Source of the DNA: JBBQFI01 sp038321775
GTDB lineage: Bacteria > Verrucomicrobiota > Verrucomicrobiia > Chthoniobacterales > UBA10450
Assembly: GCA_038321775.1 (NCBI GenBank)
Contig: JBBQFI010000002.1
Coordinates: forward strand, 310,001 to 374,000
Direction: 5' to 3'
Length of the DNA: 64,000 nucleotides
The notes below the pieces were generated by a model. That model had not been told where the DNA came from. It did no database searches and worked only from the letters and a program-made list of their open reading frames with translations. Positions within the stretch are counted from its first letter, which is position 1. Each line of letters starts with the position of its first letter. A program made the translations under genes and the position numbers. Shown piece after piece: positions 19,033-27,692 of the stretch.

Positions 19033-19140
19033 CGTCGACTGCGTTTCGTGACAGCCACTATAATTCTCCTTCGATGAACGTCAGCGAAAAATGCCGCGCG
19101 CGACAAGGAAGCTTTCGCCGCAATCACGGCGTCACACTGC

Positions 19141-19250
19141 TGTCATCCTGAGCGCACGCGAAGGACCTCGCGGAATTATTTTTGTTACCGTTACCGGCAT
19201 GCGCCGCCACCCAGACATCGTGAGGTCCCTCGCTTGCGCTCGGGATGACA
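19141..19250. repeat. dispersed palindromic repeat, family A, copy 1
   Basis: Two imperfect arms of about 30 bases (19141-19170 and 19219-19250) pair around a 48-base centre. The outer ends read TGTCATCC on the left and GGATGACA on the right. It sits in the gap between the TPR gene and mutS. Similar outer arms recur at 36285-36373 and, more diverged, at 40069-40195. There is no transposase, so it is a non-autonomous or hairpin-type repeat. Confidence 0.75.
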
Positions 19251-19288
19251 GCGCCATAATCGGTGCGTCAGGGAGCAATCGCCCCGAT

Positions 19289-21850
19289 CTATAAAAGATC
19301 CATCTGCGGCTTCTCGCTCGTTGGCATCGATTTCTTTGCCCGACGCGATTTTGTTTTCGCCGGCGCCTCCGTGGTGCCATTCGGTTTTTCGAGATGACTC
19401 AGAATATCTTTCGCGCGTTCCAAAATCTCTTTCGGCAAACCGGCCAGCCGCGCCACTTGAATCCCATAACTTTTGTCCGCGCCTCCGGGAATGATTTTTC
19501 GCAAAAAAATAATCTGCTCGTTCCATTCACGCACCGCCACGTTGCAGTTAAAAACACCGCTTCGTTCCTCCGCAAGTTTCGTCAGCTCGTGATAATGCGT
19601 CGCGAAAAGAACGCGCGCTTTGATTTTATCGTGCAGAAATTCCGCCACACTCCAAGCAATTGAGAGTCCATCGAAGGTTGAAGTTCCTCGCCCGATCTCA
19701 TCCAGAATGATGAGGCTGCGCTCGCTCGCGTTGTTCACGATGTTGGCTGTTTCGTTCATTTCCACCATGAAGGTCGATTGCCCGCGCGCCAGATCGTCAT
19801 TCGCGCCGACGCGCGTAAAGATGCGATCGACCAAACCGATCTCCGCGCTCGCCGCTGGCACGAAGCTGCCGATCTGCGCGAGCAGCACAATGAGCGCGAC
19901 CTGCCGAATGTAGGTTGACTTCCCCGCCATGTTTGGGCCCGTAATAATTCCGAGCCTTTTCTTTTCGCCATCGAGTTCTGTGTCGTTAGGCACAAATTTT
20001 TCTTCGGCCAGATTTTGATCGAGCACCGGATGACGCCCGTCTTTGATCGTGAGCCGGCGCGATTCGTTCAGGGCCGGCCGGCAATAGTGAAACAGGCGCG
20101 CCGTTTCCGCGAGCGCGCAAATCGCATCCATCGTTGCGACCGCAGTCGCTGTGCGTTGCAGCGGGCCGAGCTCCTGCAGCGTCTCCTCGCGCAAAGTTTG
20201 GAAAAGCTGGTACTCGAGATGTCGCGCGCGTTCGTCCGCGCCGAGGATTTTCGCCTCCATCTCTTTCAATTCCGGCGTGATAAATCGTTCGCCACCCACG
20301 GTCGTCTGCTTGCGCGTGTAATGAGCCGGCACGCTCGCGAGATTTGATTTCGTTATTTCAATGAAATAACCGAAGACGGAATTGAACCGCACCTTCAGCG
20401 ATTTGATTCCGGTGCTCTCGATCTCGCGTTCCTGCAACGCCGTGATCCAATTTTTTCCGTCGTGGGAAGCCTGTCGCAGTTCGTCGAGATCGCGATTAAA
20501 ACCGTCCCGAAAAATTCCGCCATCTTTCAAGGTCAGAGGCGGGTCGTCTTTAAGTGCCGCCTGCAACCTCGCCGCCAATTCTGGCATCTCCTGAATCGCA
20601 TTTTGCAATTCGCCTGGCAGGGCGCGACCGCCAGTCGCGCCGTCCGCAGCGGCATCAGTTTCCGGCGCGCCAGATGCCAGTCCGGCTCGGACCGGTCGCG
20701 CTCTACCGAAATTGATTCGCTCCATCAATTTCGCGAGCTCGCCCTTTAATCCCGGGATTTGTTCTAGCGAATTCTTCAGCGCAACGAGATCGCGCGCATT
20801 CCCCGACGCCTGACTCAGCCTTCCAGCCGCGCGCTCAATATCGCGAATTGATTTCAACGATTCCCGCAGTGAGCCCAGCACATCCAGTTCCTGCAACAAA
20901 TCGGCGATCATTTGCTGGCGGCGTTGCAATTCGTTCAGATCGCGCAACGGCTGCAAAATCCACGCCCGCAGTTTTCGTCCGCCCATTGGCGTAACCGTTC
21001 GATCCAAAACTTCGAGCAGACTCACGCCGCGATCGCTCCGTGATTCGACCAATTCGAGATTGGCTTGTGTCGCGGCATCGAGCACGACGTAGTCGCCCGG
21101 CGCATCGCAACGCAACGACGAAAGGTGATCGATTTTTCGCCGCAACTGATGCTTGAGGTAATGCACCAGCGCGCCCGCCGCTGAAATTGCTGCCGGCATT
21201 TCCGCGCAACCAAAGCCATCGAGCGATTTGACCTTAAAATGTTCGCAGAGAGTAAAACGCGCATGTTCCGATAAAAATGCGTAATCGTCGTACGGCAGCG
21301 CTCCTTCGATTTCCGAGAATTGTTCTTTTTGCCGTTCGCTGATCAACAATTCCGCCGGCGAGACGCGCGCGATTTCGTCGAGCAGCGCACTGCTATTGCC
21401 GAGCTCGCTCAAGCGAAATTCCCCCGTGCTCAAATCGGCATAAGCAAAGCCGAATTCATTTTCGCTGGAATAAATCGCGCCGAGATAATTCGCCCGCTTC
21501 GCGTCGAGCAAACTCAATTCGCTCACCGTCCCCGCACTGATGATCTGCGTGATATCGCGCGACACAATTTTGCCAGGCTGCGGTTCGCTCGTTTGATCGC
21601 AAATCGCAACGCGTCGCCCGGCCTTGATCAGTTTCGCGATATAATTTGGCGCGGCGTGATAAGGCATGCCGCACATCGGGACGTCGTTACGTTTCGTTAG
21701 GGCAAGATTGAGCAGGCCCGACGCCTCTTTCGCATCCTCGAAAAATAATTCATAGAAATCGCCCAGCCGAAAAAGCAGCAGCGTGTCCGCGGGAATACTT
21801 CCCCGCAGCCGCTGGTATTGCTGCATCATCGGAGTGAGCGCGTCGGCCAT
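19289..21850 (-). CDS. mutS: DNA mismatch repair protein MutS
   Basis: The 853-residue length is standard for MutS1. The mismatch-reading Phe-x-Glu is present in RLGDFYELFFEDA near residue 32. The ATPase has the Walker A GPNMAGKST, the Walker B region LIILDEIGRGTSTFDG and the conserved ATHYHELT. The clamp and lever domains are intact. It recognises mispairs and small loops and recruits MutL; mutL is not in this window. A Pro/Ala-rich insertion at about 400-420 (RPVRAGLASGAPETDAAADG) is not usual and looks like a lineage-specific loop. It starts at ATG 21850. The window-wide 9-mer is at 19983-19991. Confidence 0.97.
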   Translation of the reverse strand: MADALTPMMQQYQRLRGSIPADTLLLFRLGDFYELFFEDAKEASGLLNLALTKRNDVPMCGMPYHAAPNYIAKLIKAGRRVAICDQTSEPQPGKIVSRDITQIISAGTVSELSLLDAKRANYLGAIYSSENEFGFAYADLSTGEFRLSELGNSSALLDEIARVSPAELLISERQKEQFSEIEGALPYDDYAFLSEHARFTLCEHFKVKSLDGFGCAEMPAAISAAGALVHYLKHQLRRKIDHLSSLRCDAPGDYVVLDAATQANLELVESRSDRGVSLLEVLDRTVTPMGGRKLRAWILQPLRDLNELQRRQQMIADLLQELDVLGSLRESLKSIRDIERAAGRLSQASGNARDLVALKNSLEQIPGLKGELAKLMERINFGRARPVRAGLASGAPETDAAADGATGGRALPGELQNAIQEMPELAARLQAALKDDPPLTLKDGGIFRDGFNRDLDELRQASHDGKNWITALQEREIESTGIKSLKVRFNSVFGYFIEITKSNLASVPAHYTRKQTTVGGERFITPELKEMEAKILGADERARHLEYQLFQTLREETLQELGPLQRTATAVATMDAICALAETARLFHYCRPALNESRRLTIKDGRHPVLDQNLAEEKFVPNDTELDGEKKRLGIITGPNMAGKSTYIRQVALIVLLAQIGSFVPAASAEIGLVDRIFTRVGANDDLARGQSTFMVEMNETANIVNNASERSLIILDEIGRGTSTFDGLSIAWSVAEFLHDKIKARVLFATHYHELTKLAEERSGVFNCNVAVREWNEQIIFLRKIIPGGADKSYGIQVARLAGLPKEILERAKDILSHLEKPNGTTEAPAKTKSRRAKKSMPTSEKPQMDLL

Positions 21851-21934
21851 GTCTTAGGATGAAATCAGACACCCGCGAATGCGAGTTTCAATTCCGAACT
21901 GCTCCGCCGCGATGCAGCGGCGCGGGAAGAAATT

Positions 21935-22501
21935 TTACGACGAGAACTTGCCGTAAACCGCGAGCAACGGATAACGGCAGCGATTCTTCGAAGAATAATC
22001 GCTCACGAATCCGTTCTTCGTCCGGATCTCGACATGTCCCGCTCCGCTGCGGCCGTGCGAATAAACAAGCACTGCGCCCAGCGGTGCATCATACGGATCG
22101 CGCACCGAAAGTTTCCTGAATCCATAGCTGTGCACCAGCTCTTCCCCGGCCTGGCACGCATAAGCGGTCTTGGGATACGAGCTCACCGCGCCGGATGCGA
22201 CCAACGCTTCCTTCACGTAATGCCAGCAGCGCGCCTTCGACCGCGCATGGGCGCGTTCGTCCGCGATGCTTGCAGCTCGTAACAATTTTGGATCGATCCG
22301 CGAATCGACGCGCGCCAGCGGATGCACGATCTGTATGCGGCGATAATGATAGATGATCCGAGCCGAGGTCGTCGTTCCGACTTTGTCTTTGTAATAAAAT
22401 TTTGTCTTGGACGGTTGCAAACCAGCCGCTTGAACCTCGATGAAAGACGCAGCGCAGAAGAAAGCGCTGCCCACCAAAATGGAAAAAATAAAACGTCGCA
22501 C
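21935..22501 (-). CDS. secreted CHAP-like cysteine peptidase, putative
   Basis: From GTG 22501, which has an upstream AGGA, the 188-residue protein begins with a signal peptide (MRRFIFSILVGSAFF, then a cleavage region near VQA). The C-terminal half shows the pattern of a small peptidoglycan cysteine peptidase: Cys in ARCWHYVKEAL, then DAPLGAVLVYSH, then His in GAGHVEIRTKNG followed by SDYSS. This resembles CHAP/NlpC-like folds, but the match is by motif only. A TTG at 22612 would extend the frame by 37 residues in front of the signal peptide and is less likely. It is divergent from the 3D-domain protein, which also looks like a cell-wall enzyme. Confidence 0.6.
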   Translation of the reverse strand: MRRFIFSILVGSAFFCAASFIEVQAAGLQPSKTKFYYKDKVGTTTSARIIYHYRRIQIVHPLARVDSRIDPKLLRAASIADERAHARSKARCWHYVKEALVASGAVSSYPKTAYACQAGEELVHSYGFRKLSVRDPYDAPLGAVLVYSHGRSGAGHVEIRTKNGFVSDYSSKNRCRYPLLAVYGKFSS

Positions 22502-22743
22502 GAGCCGAGTCCTATGGAGTCGATCAGAGCCTGGCGCAACCTTTTTTCTCCGCGAAAGAGCCCAATCCGATAATTTCGAGAATTGTCGTAGTGAGTATTC
22601 AGAAATCTGCAAAAAAATCTTCCGGCTGCGTCCAGTTTAGAAATCAATTTCGAATCTACATTTGACGTCAGTTCCCTCCATTTGCTCCTCGCGATTTGGG
22701 AATCGCCTGCGAGGGACGCAATTTTCTCCTTTTGCCTAACGAA

Positions 22744-23319
22744 ATGAAAACATTCACTCTTATATTTGTATTGAGCCTGATCGTCGCCTCGCCCGCAATC
22801 GCGCGTGAACAGTCGCTCCTGGCACGCGTGACCGTTTATTGGGCGAGCGGAGGCGGCGGCTCGGATGCGTGCACCCGACAGCACAAATGCGCCACCGGGG
22901 CCCATCTCTGCGCCGGACACTGCGCAGTCGATCCCAAAAAAATCGCTTATGGCAGCAAGGTGGTTTTCCCGGACGCGACCTGCACCGCAGTCGATACCGG
23001 CCGCGATGTTATCAACCGTAAAGCAGCGCGTCGCTCCGGCCACACGGCGGCGGAACGGAGCGCGCTCGTGATCGACCGCTTTTTTGAAACGAAGGGACAG
23101 GCGTTGCAATGGGCGAACGCGCATCCGCACTTTATGACTGTTCGGGTTCTTTCGCCTAACGAGCAGTTAGCGAGTGCCAAAAGCGCATCACCGCTCCCGA
23201 AAACGCAAACGCCCCAAGCTCCGCCGAATGTGCCAGCCCAGCTCGCTAGCATTTCTCGCGACAAATTGATTGCCGACAACACCAGCCAAACCAGCTTTCA
23301 ACTTTCGCGACGTTTCTAA
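22744..23319 (+). CDS. secreted 3D-domain protein (RlpA/MltA-like double-psi barrel)
   Basis: The 191-residue protein has a signal peptide (MKTFTLIFVLSLIVASPAIA) and a 3D domain named for its conserved aspartates: GHCAVDPKKIAYGSKV, TAVDTGRDVINR and VIDRFF, followed by AxxWA. Six cysteines in the first half suggest disulfides outside the cytoplasm. Such domains occur in lytic transglycosylase-like peptidoglycan enzymes. The frame is open upstream to 22696, but ATG 22744 gives the signal peptide. The 9-mer GCCTAACGA ends 1 bp before this ATG (22734-22742), another copy lies inside the gene (23154-23162), and a third in inverted orientation follows the stop (23324-23332). Confidence 0.78.
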   Translation: MKTFTLIFVLSLIVASPAIAREQSLLARVTVYWASGGGGSDACTRQHKCATGAHLCAGHCAVDPKKIAYGSKVVFPDATCTAVDTGRDVINRKAARRSGHTAAERSALVIDRFFETKGQALQWANAHPHFMTVRVLSPNEQLASAKSASPLPKTQTPQAPPNVPAQLASISRDKLIADNTSQTSFQLSRRF

Positions 23320-23343
23320 CGACTCGTTAGGCTGGATCGAACG

Positions 23344-24846
23344 TTATTCCTTCGCTAATCGGTAGAGATATTCGACGTAAGACATAACCGCATCGTCGAA
23401 GCCTGCGATCTTCGGATTCGCTGACTCGATCACGTAATACTCATCCGGTGCATGCGCACCACTGCCGTGACCGAGACCAAAATGTCCGGCCCCAAGACTA
23501 AGCGGCGGATTCGTGAAAACATACCCGGGCCAGGAACCACCAAGCCGCGGCAGCAAGACCGGATCGATCCCGTGATCTTTATAAACTGCCTCCTCGATTT
23601 TCACGATCGGCGAGTTCACGGGCGTAGTGGTCGGGTCGTAGCCGCCCGTCATGTTCACATCGATATCGCCATATCCATGCTTCGCCAGATGCGCCTTCAA
23701 GGCCGCGAGTGCGCCACTTGCCGTTTGATTTGGAACGAGACGCAGATCGAGTTTTGCGATCGCCTGATGCGGGAGAATGGTCTTGCCGCCGGGTCCGGTG
23801 TAACCGCCGATGATTCCTTCAATGTTCACCGTCGGCGTATCCGACATGCTCTGGAGCGCCTTCGTCCAGCTCATATCGCGCACCCATTTCTTCACGCCCA
23901 TGATTTTCTTCGCGGCGTCTTCATTCAATCGCTTCGCCGCCGTATCGATCATCGATTTCTCCGCTGCATTTAGCGGACGAACATTTTTCGTCAGGCCTTC
24001 GATCGCCGATTCATTTCCGTCCGGCGTCACGAGCGTGTTCAACGCCTGCACCAAATGCCAGACCGGGCTGTCGACCCGCGCTTTGTTTGAAGAGTGAATG
24101 TCTTTGAGCGGACCGCGTCCCCACTTCTCGCCGTTGGATGTCAGTTCCACTTCGATGACGCCTTTCGCGCCCAGCGTCACCGTCACCATCCCGTCCAGAT
24201 CCTGGCTCGCCATCGGCATAAAAATTCCCATGCACTTCGAGAGCGCCTTCTCGATTTCCGCCTTGTGCACGACCTGGCCAAAATGCGGCGAACCGATTTC
24301 CTCTTCGCCTTCCGCGACGAAGACAAAATTAACCGGCATTTTTTTTCCAGCCGCTTTCATCGCGTGAAGCGCAGCGAGAAACGTTGCTTCCGGTCCCTTT
24401 TGGTTCACCGCGCCGCGGCCGATCATGATTTTGCCGAGGCCCGGCTTGTCAACGATCGCGGCCTCCGTCGGCGGTGACGACCATTCCTTTGGATCGAACT
24501 GCTTCACGTCATACATGAAATAAAGCCCGACCGTTTTCGGCGCGCCCGCGTCCAAAGTCGCGAACACACCCGGCTTGCCCTCAGTCTCGACGCGTTCCGC
24601 GCGTTGGAAACCGGCGTCCTTTAAAAGCGCGATCATGTGATCCGCGCCTTCCGGATACCCGCGATTTTCCGCCGCGATCGAAACCTGGTGAATCCAATCC
24701 TGCAATCGCTTCACCGCTTCGTCGTGCTGCTTCGTCACTTGCGCTTTGATGTCGGCCAGGTCTTCCTGCGCCGACCATGCCCGCTGATTTCCGGTGACTG
24801 CCACCAATCCCGCGATTGCCGCTGCGAAAAATATTCTCCGATTCAT
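23344..24846 (-). CDS. secreted M20 family peptidase-like protein with altered metal ligands
   Basis: The 500-residue protein has a signal peptide (MNRRIFFAAAIAGLVAVTGN) and the M20 dipeptidase layout. EGEEEIGSPHFG (about 180-191) supplies the catalytic Glu, and the C-terminal GAHAPDEY supplies the last His. Two usual metal ligands differ. The canonical G-H-Y-D-V motif reads FMYDVKQFDP, so Met111 replaces His. The bridging Asp of R-G-x-x-D-D-K-G reads RGAVNQKG, so Asn148 replaces Asp. The fold is clear, but a standard dizinc site is doubtful. It may bind one metal or act on a different chemistry. It starts at ATG 24846, divergent from the GNAT gene. Confidence 0.8.
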   Translation of the reverse strand: MNRRIFFAAAIAGLVAVTGNQRAWSAQEDLADIKAQVTKQHDEAVKRLQDWIHQVSIAAENRGYPEGADHMIALLKDAGFQRAERVETEGKPGVFATLDAGAPKTVGLYFMYDVKQFDPKEWSSPPTEAAIVDKPGLGKIMIGRGAVNQKGPEATFLAALHAMKAAGKKMPVNFVFVAEGEEEIGSPHFGQVVHKAEIEKALSKCMGIFMPMASQDLDGMVTVTLGAKGVIEVELTSNGEKWGRGPLKDIHSSNKARVDSPVWHLVQALNTLVTPDGNESAIEGLTKNVRPLNAAEKSMIDTAAKRLNEDAAKKIMGVKKWVRDMSWTKALQSMSDTPTVNIEGIIGGYTGPGGKTILPHQAIAKLDLRLVPNQTASGALAALKAHLAKHGYGDIDVNMTGGYDPTTTPVNSPIVKIEEAVYKDHGIDPVLLPRLGGSWPGYVFTNPPLSLGAGHFGLGHGSGAHAPDEYYVIESANPKIAGFDDAVMSYVEYLYRLAKE

Positions 24847-24905
24847 TCTTCTTTAATGCCTGCTACATCCGCGCTGGCAAATTGAAATCTGTTTGCACCA
24901 AAATC

Positions 24906-25448
24906 ATGCGAGATAAATTCTCAACGCTCATGCTCAAAGAATTTCAGGTCCGCCTGGCCGCACCGGACGATGCCGACATCATTGGCGCTCACCGCGCGCA
25001 AATGTTTTACGACATGGGCGACATTCCAGACCACTTGTTCGACCAATTTCGCGCCATGTCGCGCGAACGGTTACGTGAGCAGCTCACTAGCGGCGAATAC
25101 ATCGGCTGGCTCGCGAGCCCCGTCGATTCGTTAGGCAAAATCGTCGGCGGCGCTGGTGTGCAACTGCGCCGCGTCATGCCCCATCCCCTAACGAGTCCAA
25201 ATGGAGAGTCGAGAATCGGCGAAGGCCGCCACGCCATTATTCTGAATGTCTATACGGAACCGGTATGGCGACGGCGCGGTGTCGCCGCTTTGCTCATGCG
25301 ACACATCATCGATTGGTCGCGCGAGCAGAAACTGGATCGTCTCGTCCTGCACGCCTCCGATGAGGGACGCGCGCTTTACGAAAAGCTTGGCTTTGTCCTG
25401 ACCAACGAAATGAAATTTGTCGGAGATTCGAAACGCGACCCTGTTTAG
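24906..25448 (+). CDS. GNAT family N-acetyltransferase
   Basis: From ATG 24906 the protein has 180 residues. The acetyl-CoA site is visible in ILNVYTEPVWRRRGVAALLM, with the Q/R-x-x-G-x-G/A loop, and LHASDEGRALYEKLGF is motif B. The substrate is unknown. ATG 24930 would remove eight residues and is also plausible. The first beta strand begins at FQVRLAAPDD, so longer upstream extensions are unlikely. Copies of the window-wide 9-mer occur at 25128-25136 (exact, coding D-S-L-G) and 25186-25194 (one mismatch). Confidence 0.85.
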   Translation: MRDKFSTLMLKEFQVRLAAPDDADIIGAHRAQMFYDMGDIPDHLFDQFRAMSRERLREQLTSGEYIGWLASPVDSLGKIVGGAGVQLRRVMPHPLTSPNGESRIGEGRHAIILNVYTEPVWRRRGVAALLMRHIIDWSREQKLDRLVLHASDEGRALYEKLGFVLTNEMKFVGDSKRDPV

Positions 25449-25593
25449 AGCCTTTACCTTAATCCCCTCCCTCGGGGAGAGGAGACTCATGCGTGCGTGC
25501 GATGCTTGACTACAATTTTTCGCATTCGGCGCTGGCGAATTACTCTTCTCCCATGGGACAAGAATTAAAGATGAGGGCAATTTCGAAAAAATT

Positions 25594-25614
25594 GATGCGT
25601 GTTAATCACGCATC
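25594..25614. promoter_or_regulatory. inverted repeat upstream of osmC, candidate operator
   Basis: GATGCGTG and CACGCATC form a perfect 8-bp inverted repeat around TTAAT, ending 16 bp before the osmC ATG at 25631. Its position fits an operator for a dimeric repressor overlapping the promoter or start region. A leader hairpin is the alternative. Confidence 0.45.
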
Positions 25615-25630
25615 ACTAACTTAATAGACT

Positions 25631-26062
25631 ATGGCAACACGAACTGGATCGGCTGTTTGGGAAGGCACGCTGAAAGGCGGCAGAGGAAATTTGAAACTCG
25701 GAAGCGGTGCGTTCGAAGGCGCCTATTCTTTTTCTTCGCGTTTCGAAGAAGGCAAAGGCACCAACCCCGAAGAACTCATCGGCGCTGCCGAAGCCGCCTG
25801 TTTTTCCATGGCGCTTTCATCGAATCTCGAGAAGGCCGGCCATCCCGCCAAACGCATCAGCACGACCGCGACGGTAAAACTCGAAATGGTCGACGGCGGT
25901 CCGAAGATCACGACCATCGACTTGAACACCGAAGTCGACGCTCCAGGGATCGATGAAAAGAATTTCCAGGAACAGGCCGAGAAAACGAAAAAGACCTGTC
26001 CCGTTTCCGTCGCGCTCGCCGGCCCGCAAATAAATCTCACGGCCAAACTGACAAGCAATTAG
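25631..26062 (+). CDS. osmC: OsmC family peroxiredoxin
   Basis: The 143-residue protein matches OsmC in length and layout. It has MATRTGSAVWEGTLKGGRG at the N terminus, the first redox Cys in EELIGAAEAACFSMAL (about residue 57) and the second in KKTCPVSVAL (about residue 122). OsmC proteins reduce organic hydroperoxides with these two cysteines. It has its own upstream gap containing an inverted repeat. It starts at ATG 25631. Confidence 0.92.
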   Translation: MATRTGSAVWEGTLKGGRGNLKLGSGAFEGAYSFSSRFEEGKGTNPEELIGAAEAACFSMALSSNLEKAGHPAKRISTTATVKLEMVDGGPKITTIDLNTEVDAPGIDEKNFQEQAEKTKKTCPVSVALAGPQINLTAKLTSN

Positions 26063-26127
26063 GCATTTCATGTCCGATAATTTCTGCTGCGGCTGCGCAT
26101 TTACTTGATGCGACACATTGTGATAGA

Positions 26128-26343
26128 ATGCCGTTCATGAAGTTTCCGACCGTTATTGATCGCGATGAGGACGGCGCGTGGGTCATCGAATGCCCAGCGA
26201 TTCCTGGCTGCGTAAGTCAAGGACGGACGCGCGAGGAAGCGACGGAAAATATCAAAGAAGCGATCGCTCTCTGCCTCGAAGTTCGAGCTGAACGTGGCAT
26301 GCCGCTCACCTTCGAAACTTCACAAGTCGAAGTTGCGGTATAG
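26128..26343 (+). CDS. hicB: HicB-like antitoxin
   Basis: The 71-residue protein has the HicB partial RNase-H fold signature: FPTVIDRDEDGAWVIECPAIPGCVSQGRTREEA, then the helix NIKEAIALCLE. No C-terminal DNA-binding domain is present, which is common in short HicB proteins. The stop directly abuts the start of the HicA-like gene, giving a hicB-hicA order. ATG 26137 is an alternative start. Confidence 0.85.
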   Translation: MPFMKFPTVIDRDEDGAWVIECPAIPGCVSQGRTREEATENIKEAIALCLEVRAERGMPLTFETSQVEVAV

Positions 26344-26559
26344 ATGCCGCCGGTTCCCCTCATGAGCGGACGCGACGTCGTTCGCGCATTCGAAAAGTTT
26401 GGTTGGCAGATCGCTCGTCAACGAGGGAGCCACATTATTCTCGTGAAGGAGGGAGCACGCGCCACGCTCTCGGTGCCGGATCACAAAGAGGTGGCGAGAG
26501 GAACTCTGCGCAGCCTGATTCGCGCCGCCGGTCTCACCATTGATGAATTCCTAACTTAA
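26344..26559 (+). CDS. hicA: HicA-like mRNA interferase toxin
   Basis: The 71-residue protein has the double-stranded RNA-binding-like HicA fold, with SGRDVVRAFEKFGWQIARQRGSHIIL. The catalytic His lies in GSHIIL (about 34). The C-terminal TLSVPDHKEVARGTLRSLIRAAGLTIDEF is characteristic. It begins directly after the hicB stop, so the pair is co-translated. HicA cleaves mRNA when HicB is lost. Confidence 0.88.
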   Translation: MPPVPLMSGRDVVRAFEKFGWQIARQRGSHIILVKEGARATLSVPDHKEVARGTLRSLIRAAGLTIDEFLT

Positions 26560-26580
26560 CTGAACACTCCCAGCGTTTCC

Positions 26581-27600
26581 TTATCCCCGAATCGCCTTCA
26601 TCCCACTGCGAATGATGCGGTCGATTAATTGCGGGTAGGTCAGGCCAGCCTTGTTCGCTGAGACTGCGAAGTCCTCATCCTCCGCAAGAATCGGATTCGG
26701 GTTGGCCTCGATAAAATAAAGTTCGTTCGCGTCCGTTAGGCGCAAATCGATGCGCGCATAACCATCGATCGCGAGCAATCGATAGATGCGTTTGCACGTC
26801 TCTTCGATGTGTTTCACGAGCGCGGGCTCAAGTCCTTCGGCGAATTCATTCTTCAACCCCCAGCGTTTGCGATATTCCTCATCCCACTTTGCGCGATAGG
26901 TCGCGATCTTCGGCTCGTTAGGCGGCACTTCGCCGAAAATTAATTCGCGAATCGGAAAAACGTCGAGCCGATGATTCCCGAGCAGACTCACGTAAAGTTC
27001 CCGGCCCACGATGAATTCCTCGGCGATGACATCCTCATCGTGTTTCTCGTGCACAAACGCGGCGCGCTCGCGGAATTGTTCCTCCGTCTCCACGAAAGAC
27101 GCCTGCGAAATTCCGTAGGACGCTTCTTCCTTCACCGGCTTCACCAGGATCGGGAACTTCAACTGTTTCGGTCGCGCGATGCGCTGGCCGCGCGGGATGA
27201 CGACGAAGTTCGGCACATGAATGCGATGATACGCGAGGATTTTTTTCGAGATGCCTTTGTGTTTGCAAAGCGTCAGCCCGATCGCGCCGCAACCGGTAAA
27301 GGGCAGTCCCTGCATTTCGAAAAGCGACACGATGTTGCGATCGAACCCGCGATTATTCTTGAACTGATCGACAAGGTTGAAGAGCACATCGGGCGCAAAC
27401 GCCTCAACCTTCTGCCGCAACAAATCGAGATCGTCGAAAATGGCGAGATGGTCCGTGGTGTAGCCGAGCGCCTCGATCGCCGCGACCACGTTCGCCTCCG
27501 TTTTCCAATCTTTCGTCTGCATCTCCTTGCTCAGATCCTGGTCGATCTTCGTCGGACGAATCGCGTCGAATAACGCGAGCACTTTGAGTTTCTTTTTCAC
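26581..27600 (-). CDS. ATP-grasp protein, D-alanine-D-alanine ligase-like
   Basis: The 339-residue protein has the ATP-grasp layout of D-Ala-D-Ala ligases: FTGCGAIGLTLCKHKGISKKIL, FPILVKPVKEEASYGI (nucleotide-binding Lys), VIAEEFIVGRELYVSLLGN, and the metal site YARIDLRLTDANELYFIEANPNP. A true ddl is present in the dcw cluster (45844-46770), and this copy is more divergent in the substrate half. It may therefore ligate another amino acid or peptide. The next gene upstream, a zinc peptidase-like gene, is on the same strand at 92 bp, with a dispersed repeat between them. I infer that they work together. Confidence 0.78.
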   Translation of the reverse strand: MKKKLKVLALFDAIRPTKIDQDLSKEMQTKDWKTEANVVAAIEALGYTTDHLAIFDDLDLLRQKVEAFAPDVLFNLVDQFKNNRGFDRNIVSLFEMQGLPFTGCGAIGLTLCKHKGISKKILAYHRIHVPNFVVIPRGQRIARPKQLKFPILVKPVKEEASYGISQASFVETEEQFRERAAFVHEKHDEDVIAEEFIVGRELYVSLLGNHRLDVFPIRELIFGEVPPNEPKIATYRAKWDEEYRKRWGLKNEFAEGLEPALVKHIEETCKRIYRLLAIDGYARIDLRLTDANELYFIEANPNPILAEDEDFAVSANKAGLTYPQLIDRIIRSGMKAIRG

Positions 27601-27609
27601 AAAAAATTA

Positions 27610-27682
27610 AATGTGGGAGCGGCCTCAGTGCCGCGACAATGCCCGTCCACCTCGGATCGGGACGCTAAGGTCCCTCCCACTT
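27610..27682. repeat. dispersed repeat, family B, copy 1
   Basis: GTGGGAG at the left end pairs with CTCCCAC at the right end. Between them lies a GC-rich core with a short internal palindrome and a CTAAGGTCC-like right part. A second full copy lies at about 40109-40160 and a 27-base fragment identical to its left end lies at 36887-36913. It fills most of the 92-bp gap between the ATP-grasp and zinc-peptidase genes. Confidence 0.75.
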
Positions 27683-27692
27683 TGATAAGAGT

